From contig DASZWQ010000182.1 in the NCBI GenBank assembly GCA_035546535.1, positions 1 through 45,954 on the forward strand: DNA of 45,954 nucleotides, written 5' to 3'. Origin of the DNA: Pirellulales bacterium. GTDB lineage: Bacteria > Planctomycetota > Planctomycetia > Pirellulales > JACPPG01. The notes beneath the pieces are model-generated. The model was given only the letters and a program-made list of their open reading frames with translations. It searched no databases and was not told the origin of the DNA. Every line of letters begins with the position of its first letter. The first letter of the stretch is position 1. The translations under genes were made by a program, and so were the position numbers. Below, piece by piece: positions 35,955 to 43,051 of this stretch.

Positions 35955-36388
35955 TTTCCGCGGGTCTTCGACCGCTGCTTTTATGCGAGATGTGCGCGTT
36001 GGCGGCGTGCGGCGAGCCGCCACGCGCGTGCCGTCAGCGCCAGCAGCGGTGCCGTCGGCGGTACGCGCGCCGCGCCTGGCAAGTCAGGCGTTTTGGGTGG
36101 CCCTGTTACTTTCTTAAGCGGCCGTCACGTTCGCCAACACCCTGTTTGGCAGTCTGTTGCGCTCGCTAGCTGTGTGAATCTCCCTTGTGGGCCGCACCGG
36201 CTTTGAGTATTTCTACGCGACCCATCTAGGGCACCAGGAGTTCCTTGCGCGTTCGCGCCGGTCGCATGTAAGTGCGCTGCGGGCCGTTACAAGCAGGTTC
36301 CTGGATCGTCCGTCAACCGATCATTTCCCGCGCCATTCGTTATCGGAATACGCCTTTGATACTTGGCGGCCGCTTCGATTCTGCCCTC
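35955..36388. other. Intergenic region between dnaB and bamA (434 nt)
   Basis: No gene seen. It contains a strong GC hairpin (GGCGGC...GCCGCC at about 36000-36021) and the terminator at 36073-36094. Upstream of bamA no convincing sigma-70 boxes are visible. Confidence 0.5.
36073..36094 (+). terminator. Candidate intrinsic terminator after dnaB
   Basis: CGCCTG-GCAAGT-CAGGCG-TTTT: a perfect 6-bp GC-rich stem, 6-nt loop and a short T-run. Confidence 0.6.
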
Positions 36389-39300
36389 ATGTCGCGCTTG
36401 TGCGCGATCGCGCTTGTCGTTGCGCTGGCAACGACCATTGCGCGCGGGCAATATCCGGCGGCGGGAAGCGCGCCTCCGACGAATTCTGCGCCCCGGTCAC
36501 CGCTGCTGCCGGGCGCGGCGCCGCCATCGGGCCCCGTGCCGATGACGCCCCCGTCGCAAGATGCCGGTCTGCCGATTTCGACCACGCCCCAAGTGGTCGA
36601 AGTGCGCATCGAAGGGAACAAGGCCGTCGAATCGCACAAGATCATGCCGCACATCAAGACCCGCGCCGGCCGGCCGTTGGATAAGTCGATCGTCGAAGAC
36701 GACGTCAAGCGGCTCACCAAGACGCATCAGTTCATCAACGTCGAACCGCGCTACGAACGGCGCCCGGACGGCGGCATCGTGATCATTTACCACGTCGTCG
36801 AGCGGCCCTTGATCCGCTACGTAAGAATCTACGGCAGCACGAAGAGCGAAAAGACGCTGAAGAAAAAGGCCGGCTTGAAAGAAGGAGACGCGCTCGACCC
36901 GTACGCCGTCGAAGAGGCGCGCACCAAGCTGGAAGAGTATTTGCACTCGAAGGCCTACGCCCAGGCCTCGGTCACGATCATCGAGGGAACACGTCCCGGC
37001 GACCGCGGCGTGAAGCTGATGGTCAACGAGGGTCTGAAGCAGAAGATCTGGGACGTGAACTTCGAAGGCAACACCGTAGCTCCCGACAAGCGCTTGGAAA
37101 CGCAAATCCAGTCGAAGCCGCCGATCCTGTGGATCTTCAAGGGAGAAGTCGACTACAACCGCATCGACGAGGACGTGCGCCGCCTGACCGACTACTACCG
37201 CGGACTGGGCTTCTTTCGCGCCCGCATCGGACGCGAGTGGATCTTCAACGAGAAGCAGAACTGGATGACGTTGAATTTCGTCATCGAGGAAGGCCCTCGC
37301 TACACCGTCAACAATGTCTCGGTGATCGGCAACAGCCGGCTGCAATCCGAAGCGTTGATGAAGGATCTGAAGCTGACCGGCGGAGACTTTTTCGATCAAG
37401 CGAAGCTGAACAAGGATATTACGGGGGTCCAGGACAAATACGGCGAGGTAGGCTACATCTTCGCCGACGTCCAACCCGAAACGCGCTTCCTCGAAGAACC
37501 GGGCCAGCTCGACCTGGTGTACAAGATCGAGGAAGGAGACCGCTACCGGGTGGGGCGCATCGACGTGAAGATTTCGGGCGATAATCCGCACACGCGGCGA
37601 ACGGCCATCTTGAACCGGCTGTCGTTGCGCACCGGCGACATCGCCAACACCAAAAAGCTGCGCGACAGCGAGCGGCGCCTGAAGGCTTCGCAAATGCTCG
37701 CCAACCAGCCGGCCCAGGGGCAAGTCCCCAAGATCGTGTTCGCCAAGCCCGGCATGGAAGACGAAGAGGAAGACGCCGATACGTCGGTGGCACGCAACCC
37801 CCGCGGTCGTCATAAGGGGCCGGGCGTGCAAGCGCCGATGGGCCTTGGCGGCATGGGCGCCGGCGGCATGGGTGGGATGGGGGGCGGCGGCATGAACGGG
37901 ATGGGCTTCAATGGGCAGAGCCCCGACCCCGAAACGACCTCCTCGGCGCATGATGGCGAGTTGTTGCACGAGGGAGAATCGGCCGAAGTCGAGTTGATCC
38001 CCGAAGGCCTGGCCCCGCCGCCGCGCCGCACGGCGCAAGTCACGACCGTCGCGCGCCCCTGGCTCACCGGGGACACGCGCGAAATCGTCGTCCGCGGACA
38101 GAGCCCCGCGGGCGCGAGCTCCTCGTTCGGACAACAGCCGCTCGGGCGTATCGAGCCCGACGCTCCCACCGGTGGTACCCGCTACGTGGGGAACAGCGCG
38201 GGCGTCACTCGGACGCAGTTCATTCAACCGGTGCCCGGCGGCTACGCGCCGTCGAGCACGCCGCCGTCGAGCGCAACGCCCACGATCCCGCCCGCCGTCA
38301 CGCCGTCGTATTCCCAGCCGGGCGGCTATGCCGCGCCGGGAGGTTATGCCGCTCCGAATCAGTACGGCGCCCCGCCGGTGAATTCGATTCCGGGCTACGG
38401 CTCGGCAGTGCCATCAGGAAACGCGCCGCCGGCCTACGCTCAGCCCGGCTATGCGCAACCGGGTTATTCGCAACCTCCCGTTTATGCTCCTCCTGCCGGC
38501 GGCTACGCGGCGCCGGGGGGTGGGCCAGCGTACGGGCAATCGGTGCTGCCGCCGCCGTCGGCAGTGCCCAGCGGCCAGCTTCCGCCGCCCAACGTGCCGC
38601 CGCTGTTGAACAACGCTCCGGCCGGCGCCGTCGCCAGCCCGGGCGGATATGCGGGCCCGAACGACGTCTTTCCGCCGGGCGTCGGCCCCGGTCCCTTCGA
38701 GGAAGACCCGCCGCGTGATATCCCGATCCGCATCATGGGGCAGGAAACGCAGACCGGTCGCTTGATGCTGGGCGTGGGCGTGAACTCCAACGCCGGCTTG
38801 ATCGGAAATATCACGCTCGACGAGCAGAACTTCGACTGGCGCCGCTGGCCGACCAGTTGGGAGGACATTCGCAACGCCACGGCCTTCCGCGGCGGCGGTC
38901 AGCAATTCCGCATCCAGGCCTCGCCCGGTACCGTCTATCAGCAGTACATGGCCAGCTTCCAGAACCCGTATCTGTTCGATACAGCGATCAGCTTCGGCCT
39001 GAGCGGCTCGTACTTCACGCGTATTTACAACAACTGGACGGAAAAACGTCTGGGCGGAAGCGTCCGCCTGGGCTACCAGTTCCTGTTCGATCCGAACTTG
39101 TCGACGATGGTCTCGCTCCGCGCCGAGAACGTGAACATCTCGCAACCGTCGGTCCCCACGCCGCCGGAGTTGGAAGCGGTGTTGGGTAACAATGCCTTCT
39201 TCTCGGCCAAGTGGGATATCGTCCACGACACGCGCGACAGCGCGTTCCTGGCCACGCAAGGGCATCGCATCGACATCGGGTTGGAGCAGGCGTTTGGGAG

Positions 39301-39793
39301 CTTCACCTTCCCGCGCGCCACGATCAACTATTCGCAACATTTCCTGCTGCACGAACGGCCCGACACGTCCGGACGGCAAACGCTCAGCTTCAACAACCAG
39401 ACGGGCTTCACCGGATCGAACACGCCGATCTACGAAAACTTCTTCGCCGGCGGTTACACCACGCTCCGCGGTTTCTACTTCCGCGGCGCGTCGCCACTGG
39501 ACGAAGGCGTGCAGGTCGGCGGTCACTTCATGTTCATCAACTCGGTCGAGTACATGTTCCCGATCACCGGCGACGACATGCTGCGCGGCGTGGCATTTAC
39601 CGACTTCGGTACCGTCGAGCCCAGCACCGAAATGCACTGGCAAGATTTCCGCATCTCGCCGGGCTTGGGCCTGCGTGTCACCGTGCCCGCCATGGGACCC
39701 GCGCCGATCGCATTGGACTTCGCCGTGCCGGTACACCACGCTCCGGGCGATCAATTGCAGCTGTTCAGCTTCTTCATCGGCGTGAACCGGTAA
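36389..39793 (+). CDS. bamA: Outer membrane assembly factor BamA (Omp85) with long low-complexity insertion
   Basis: 1134 aa from the ATG at 36389, which starts a signal peptide (MSRLCAIALVVALATTIARG). After a Pro-rich linker (22-68) come five POTRA-like units, about 69-135, 136-213, 214-303, 304-383 and 384-465. Next is a stretch of about 310 residues (467-777) that is Gly/Met-rich, then acidic, then Pro/Gly/Tyr-rich with PGGYAAP- and QPGY-type repeats; BamA of proteobacteria has nothing like it. The C-terminal beta barrel (about 780-1134) has the Omp85 features GGYTTLRGFYFRG (the GxxxxRGF-type loop 6 motif) and a beta-signal-like end. It should insert beta-barrel proteins into the outer membrane, with the insertion between the last POTRA and the barrel. 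At about 800 residues E. coli BamA is much shorter. Confidence 0.95.
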   Translation: MSRLCAIALVVALATTIARGQYPAAGSAPPTNSAPRSPLLPGAAPPSGPVPMTPPSQDAGLPISTTPQVVEVRIEGNKAVESHKIMPHIKTRAGRPLDKSIVEDDVKRLTKTHQFINVEPRYERRPDGGIVIIYHVVERPLIRYVRIYGSTKSEKTLKKKAGLKEGDALDPYAVEEARTKLEEYLHSKAYAQASVTIIEGTRPGDRGVKLMVNEGLKQKIWDVNFEGNTVAPDKRLETQIQSKPPILWIFKGEVDYNRIDEDVRRLTDYYRGLGFFRARIGREWIFNEKQNWMTLNFVIEEGPRYTVNNVSVIGNSRLQSEALMKDLKLTGGDFFDQAKLNKDITGVQDKYGEVGYIFADVQPETRFLEEPGQLDLVYKIEEGDRYRVGRIDVKISGDNPHTRRTAILNRLSLRTGDIANTKKLRDSERRLKASQMLANQPAQGQVPKIVFAKPGMEDEEEDADTSVARNPRGRHKGPGVQAPMGLGGMGAGGMGGMGGGGMNGMGFNGQSPDPETTSSAHDGELLHEGESAEVELIPEGLAPPPRRTAQVTTVARPWLTGDTREIVVRGQSPAGASSSFGQQPLGRIEPDAPTGGTRYVGNSAGVTRTQFIQPVPGGYAPSSTPPSSATPTIPPAVTPSYSQPGGYAAPGGYAAPNQYGAPPVNSIPGYGSAVPSGNAPPAYAQPGYAQPGYSQPPVYAPPAGGYAAPGGGPAYGQSVLPPPSAVPSGQLPPPNVPPLLNNAPAGAVASPGGYAGPNDVFPPGVGPGPFEEDPPRDIPIRIMGQETQTGRLMLGVGVNSNAGLIGNITLDEQNFDWRRWPTSWEDIRNATAFRGGGQQFRIQASPGTVYQQYMASFQNPYLFDTAISFGLSGSYFTRIYNNWTEKRLGGSVRLGYQFLFDPNLSTMVSLRAENVNISQPSVPTPPELEAVLGNNAFFSAKWDIVHDTRDSAFLATQGHRIDIGLEQAFGSFTFPRATINYSQHFLLHERPDTSGRQTLSFNNQTGFTGSNTPIYENFFAGGYTTLRGFYFRGASPLDEGVQVGGHFMFINSVEYMFPITGDDMLRGVAFTDFGTVEPSTEMHWQDFRISPGLGLRVTVPAMGPAPIALDFAVPVHHAPGDQLQLFSFFIGVNR

Positions 39794-39858
39794 CGCCGCG
39801 AGTTTTTGGCGGCTGCAATACACCGCGTGCAAGAACACCGGGTGCACCTGCGGTGCGA

Positions 39859-39884
39859 CCGTTAAACGGCGATCCCGCAGGGAT
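39859..39884. other. Two short dyads between the convergent bamA and apt genes
   Basis: CCGTTAAACGG (39859-39869) is an 11-bp palindrome and ATCCC-GCA-GGGAT (39872-39884) a 5-bp stem. Both lie in the 101-nt gap between converging genes. No T-run follows, so a terminator role is only possible. Confidence 0.3.
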
Positions 39885-39894
39885 GCCACGACCG

Positions 39895-40419
39895 TCAGTA
39901 CTTCATCAGGCTGAAGGTTTCGTATTCCTTGATCCGTTCGGCGCCGTGCAGATCCGCAAGCTCGAGGACGAACGCGCAGCCGGCCACGTGCCCACCGGCG
40001 CGTTCGATCAACCGGCAGCAGGCTTCCATGGTGCCGCCGGTGGCCAGCAAATCATCGACCAACAGCACGCGCTGCCCGGAGGCGACGCCGTCGCTGTGAA
40101 TCTCCAGCGTGTCGGTGCCGTATTCCAGCTCGTAATGAAAGGCGTGCGTCGAAAACGGCAGCTTGCCGGGTTTGCGCACGGGTACGAATCCCAGGCCCAA
40201 CTCGATGGCCAGCGGCACCGCAAAGATAAAGCCGCGCGCCTCGGCCGCGGCCACCACGTCGATCGGTCGGCCGCGATAATGTTCGGCCAATTGGCGGATC
40301 GATTCGCGCAAAGCCTCGGCCGCGGAAAGCAGCGGCGTGATGTCGTAAAACATGATCCCCGGCTTCGGAAAGTCGGGAATCGAGCGGATGTATTCTTTGA
40401 GATTGATCGCAGGCGGCAT
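39895..40419 (-). CDS. apt: Adenine phosphoribosyltransferase
   Basis: 174 aa, the usual length. It catalyses adenine + PRPP to AMP + diphosphate in purine salvage, in the cytoplasm. Visible motifs: the N-terminal [18 protein letters not shown], the [10 protein letters not shown] segment of the hood/purine pocket, RKPGKLP, and the PRPP-binding [13 protein letters not shown] (about 119-131), including the DD acidic pair. A weak AAGAGAT precedes the ATG by about 8 nt. The gene is alone on its strand, convergent with bamA. A candidate promoter with TATATT sits about 90 nt upstream (40510-40538). Confidence 0.98.
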   Translation of the reverse strand: MPPAINLKEYIRSIPDFPKPGIMFYDITPLLSAAEALRESIRQLAEHYRGRPIDVVAAAEARGFIFAVPLAIELGLGFVPVRKPGKLPFSTHAFHYELEYGTDTLEIHSDGVASGQRVLLVDDLLATGGTMEACCRLIERAGGHVAGCAFVLELADLHGAERIKEYETFSLMKY

Positions 40420-40509
40420 GAGGCGCAGATCTCTTTCGAGTGCTCGAAGTCATCGCGATTCGAAACGACGGTGCGGGCGCCGGCGCGCGGTCCCGACCGG
40501 CCGCAGGGC

Positions 40510-40538
40510 AATATAGAGTCACCCCACAAGACTGGCCA
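40510..40538 (-). promoter_or_regulatory. Candidate promoter for apt
   Basis: Minus strand: TGGCCA (40538-40533), 17-nt spacer, TATATT (40515-40510). The boxes match consensus at four and five positions. The leader to the apt ATG would be about 85 nt. Confidence 0.4.
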
Positions 40539-40594
40539 GCGCCACGCGAACGGTAACGAGAATCGGGAAACTTACGTGCGCCGAATTTGACCGT

Positions 40595-40701
40595 GCGAGG
40601 ACCGCGACCTATGTTTCAGATGCCGAACGGCCGTAAGGCAGTCGGCCCAAAAACATGGCTCTCTCACCCCCGTGTCTAGGTGGGGCCGTCGCAGTCCTCG
40701 C
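40595..40701. ncRNA. Possible structured RNA (nested inverted repeats)
   Basis: The outer arms GCGAGGACCGCGAC (40595-40608) and GTCGCAGTCCTCGC (40688-40701) pair at 13 of 14 positions. Inside, ATGTTT can pair with AAACAT, GCCGA with TCGGC, and CCCC with GGGG, giving a three-way-junction-like fold of about 107 nt. It matches no riboswitch, SRP RNA or 6S RNA I can recognise. Either strand could be transcribed; on the plus strand it is upstream of the acidic protein gene. It could also be a small repeat or a chance GC-rich structure. Confidence 0.35.
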
Positions 40702-40957
40702 TACGGCGGCCCTACCTGAACTTCAGCCACCCGATGCGGGCCTGGTGCCATCGTTCCGTACATTTCCCGGCAGCGCGGCACTTCGATCGGCCGACGGCTC
40801 GTAACAGCCCCTTGCTCTGCTGTGCATCACCGTCTAGGCTTCTTTGTTCCCCGTTCGTCCGCCCGGGCAGACGGCTCGCCGTTTCGGATTGCGGACCCGT
40901 TGGTCGCGCGTTGTCATCAGACCAATTTCGTCCCCAGCACAGTTCAAGAGTTCGTTC

Positions 40958-41257
40958 ATGTCTTGCCAAATTGCATCGCCTGGATCGTTGATTGAAGATT
41001 CGCCCGCGCCCATTTGGGAAACGCCGTGGTTGGTATGCGAAGACCCCGATTCCGACGAGCCCGCGGGTGAAGCTGAGGCCGGGGACGAAGACATCGACGA
41101 CGACGATTTTGACGACGACTTCGACGACGATTTCGAAGACGACCTGGACGCGGAATTCGAGAAGGACATCGACGAATTCGACGACGACGCGGGGGTCGGC
41201 GAGGCAGACGACGACGAGGACATCGAGGTCGGCGAGGAATTCGACGACGATTTCTAG
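40958..41257 (+). CDS. Small, extremely acidic protein (hypothetical)
   Basis: 99 aa from the ATG at 40958, with AAGAG 8 nt upstream. About 47 of 99 residues are Asp or Glu and I count one Lys and no Arg. The first 27 residues are ordinary (MSCQIASPGSLIEDSPAPIW and so on); the rest is built of repeated DDDF/DDDFE-type units. It should be disordered, cytoplasmic, and able to bind basic proteins, nucleic-acid-binding proteins or metal ions; that is inference from charge. It is not long enough or patterned like a known chaperone such as nucleoplasmin. Codons alternate GAC and GAT, so the DNA repeat is not perfect. It is convergent with the phosphodiesterase gene, 47 nt apart. Confidence 0.78.
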   Translation: MSCQIASPGSLIEDSPAPIWETPWLVCEDPDSDEPAGEAEAGDEDIDDDDFDDDFDDDFEDDLDAEFEKDIDEFDDDAGVGEADDDEDIEVGEEFDDDF

Positions 41258-41304
41258 AGCCGCCTGGGTGCGCTTTGCCGCGAGTGCGCGATCATCTTGC
41301 CAGT

Positions 41305-42681
41305 TCAATCGGCGAGCGCGCCGCTGATTGGCTTTCCGTCGACGTTGTCGAGCGCCAGGTTCAGCAGCCTGGCGACCGTCGGCGCGACGTCGATGTTCGA
41401 GACGCGTTCGAGGTGTGTGCCCGCCTTGATGCCACGCCCCCACGCGACAAAGACGGCGTCCATCGCTGGCAAATGTTCGTCATGACCGTGGGCCCCTTTG
41501 CGACCGGGCGGTGCGGCGATCGTCGGCGGCCCGATCGCCGAATCGCCAAAACTCCATCCTTCCTCGGCCAATAATAAAAAATCGGGCGAGCGAGGCTCGA
41601 CCGCGGGCTGCGCCAGACGATGATCGGCGAAATCCGCCGCGGCGACGATCTTTGCGACGCCTTCCTTCCCTGAAAGGGCTTTGCGGACGCGATCAACGAG
41701 CGCGGCCCGATTCTCCCGTTCGTCGATGTAGACAAGCGCCGCGCCTCCCTGCACGATCACGTGCGTTGCCCCCTCCCGCACCTTGTCCCCCTCAACGTCG
41801 AGCAGGCCCGCTTCTTTCAGAATCACGTTCGGCATGACGAGACGCTCGACCGGTGAGAATCCGTGATCCGAGATTACGATCAGCGTGGCTCGCGCGCCAT
41901 ACACGCGCTTGACGGTCTCCCACACGAGGCGAACTTGCTCATCGGCCGCCGCCATGGCCGCATAAGCGTCATCGGTCCGCGGACCCTTCACGTGTTGCTG
42001 GTAATCGACGTGGGTCAAATGGAGTAGTGCCAGGCCCGGCTTATGGCGCTCCAGAATAAAATTGAAAACGCGCGTGCAGGTGTCGTCGGAGATGACCTGG
42101 TATTGCTTCGGGCCCGCCTGCACCACTTCGCCATCGGCCCACACGCCGGCCGCTTTGCACTCGGCCACCAGTTGCGGGGTGGAATACTCGTGCAAGAGCC
42201 GATCTGAGAAGACGTCGGGGACCGTCCAATCCAGACCCTTCGCATCCCGCGTGGCGGGCCAGCGAATTGCCGCCGTGCCCAGCCCACGTTGTTTGGCCCA
42301 ATCGTAGATCGTGGGCACGCGCACGAGCGGCTCCTTGTTGCCCGCCGGATCGGTCATCAGCGGGACAGGTTGGCGAAGCGCGCGATCGTAATAGTCATTA
42401 CCGACGACACCGTGGCGCGCCGGCGTCACACCCGTGACGAGCGTGGTGTGATTGGGCCAGGTGACGGTCGGCGCCACCGTTTGCATCGCGTCGGCATAGG
42501 CGCCGTGCGCGGCCAGCTCATGAAGCGTCGGCAACGCGGCGCGCGTATCTTGCCAATAGAACGCGGCCAGGCCATCGACGCTGACCACGATGACGGCAGC
42601 CTCGGGCAATTCTGCGCTGCGCGCCAGCGTGGGACAAAAAATCACGACCACAAGTGACAGCATCCGATACCAACGTCGCAT
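41305..42681 (-). CDS. Alkaline phosphatase superfamily, NPP-type phosphodiesterase, secreted
   Basis: 458 aa. AGGAG lies 8 nt before the ATG at 42681, favouring it over an in-frame GTG at 42720, and a signal peptide follows (MRRWYRMLSLVVVIFCPTLARS). It has the nucleotide pyrophosphatase/phosphodiesterase pattern: metal-binding Asp in VSVDGL (D35), the nucleophile motif TWPNHTTLVTG with Thr74, a THVDYQQH segment, and SDHGF with the second-site metal ligands. GHDEHLPAM near the C-terminus supplies the last His. It should hydrolyse phosphodiester or phosphomonoester bonds outside the cytoplasm, using two metal ions; the substrate is unknown. It is transcribed alone, divergent from the PEP-CTERM gene. 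Confidence 0.92.
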   Translation of the reverse strand: MRRWYRMLSLVVVIFCPTLARSAELPEAAVIVVSVDGLAAFYWQDTRAALPTLHELAAHGAYADAMQTVAPTVTWPNHTTLVTGVTPARHGVVGNDYYDRALRQPVPLMTDPAGNKEPLVRVPTIYDWAKQRGLGTAAIRWPATRDAKGLDWTVPDVFSDRLLHEYSTPQLVAECKAAGVWADGEVVQAGPKQYQVISDDTCTRVFNFILERHKPGLALLHLTHVDYQQHVKGPRTDDAYAAMAAADEQVRLVWETVKRVYGARATLIVISDHGFSPVERLVMPNVILKEAGLLDVEGDKVREGATHVIVQGGAALVYIDERENRAALVDRVRKALSGKEGVAKIVAAADFADHRLAQPAVEPRSPDFLLLAEEGWSFGDSAIGPPTIAAPPGRKGAHGHDEHLPAMDAVFVAWGRGIKAGTHLERVSNIDVAPTVARLLNLALDNVDGKPISGALAD

Positions 42682-43051
42682 CGCAAAAACTCCTACGCGT
42701 TTCCATAGCAAGCAAACCATCGAACAGCGTACGCGATGATTGTGAGCACTGCGTTAGGAGCGCACCACGACGGCGTGCCGCCTCCCACTCGATGTGGTGG
42801 ACTGCCTGGTCACGAAATGATCACATCGATGAGCGTACGTTTAGAGTTCGATGAACTTCGCGCATTGCGGCTCTTTCGCGTTGACCTTGCGCATGTCGAT
42901 TTCTAGAGTCGGCACATCTTTCGCGCCCGGGCTGGGACGCGTGGGCCGCATCGCGGCCGCCAGTGATTTCGAAGGTTTCGATTTCCGAGATTCGCAACTT
43001 TGGTGATGCCGGCGGGTGTGCTGCCGGCGACCGCAACACGAGGAGACGCCA
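42682..43051. other. Divergent intergenic region (370 nt)
   Basis: No gene seen. Rightward it has the promoter candidate 42881-42909 and a leader of about 135 nt with GAGGAG before the ATG at 43052; leftward it holds the AGGAG of the phosphodiesterase gene. Confidence 0.5.
42881..42909 (+). promoter_or_regulatory. Candidate sigma-70 promoter for the PEP-CTERM gene
   Basis: TTGACC (42881-42886), 17-nt spacer, TAGAGT (42904-42909). The -35 fits at five positions, the -10 at four. Confidence 0.4.

Larger units (their letters stand above)
40420..40957. other. Divergent intergenic region (538 nt)
   Basis: The longest gene-free stretch here. It holds the apt promoter candidate (40510-40538), a nested inverted-repeat structure (40595-40701), and, just before the acidic protein gene, a small hairpin TTGGTC...GACCAA (40900-40925). 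Confidence 0.5.

Noticed and set aside
36497..38227. 576-codon open frame on the minus strand
   Set aside because: Antisense to the bamA POTRA and linker region, whose sense frame has full domain support.
38414..39889. 491-codon open frame on the minus strand
   Set aside because: Antisense to the bamA barrel; no protein-like features.
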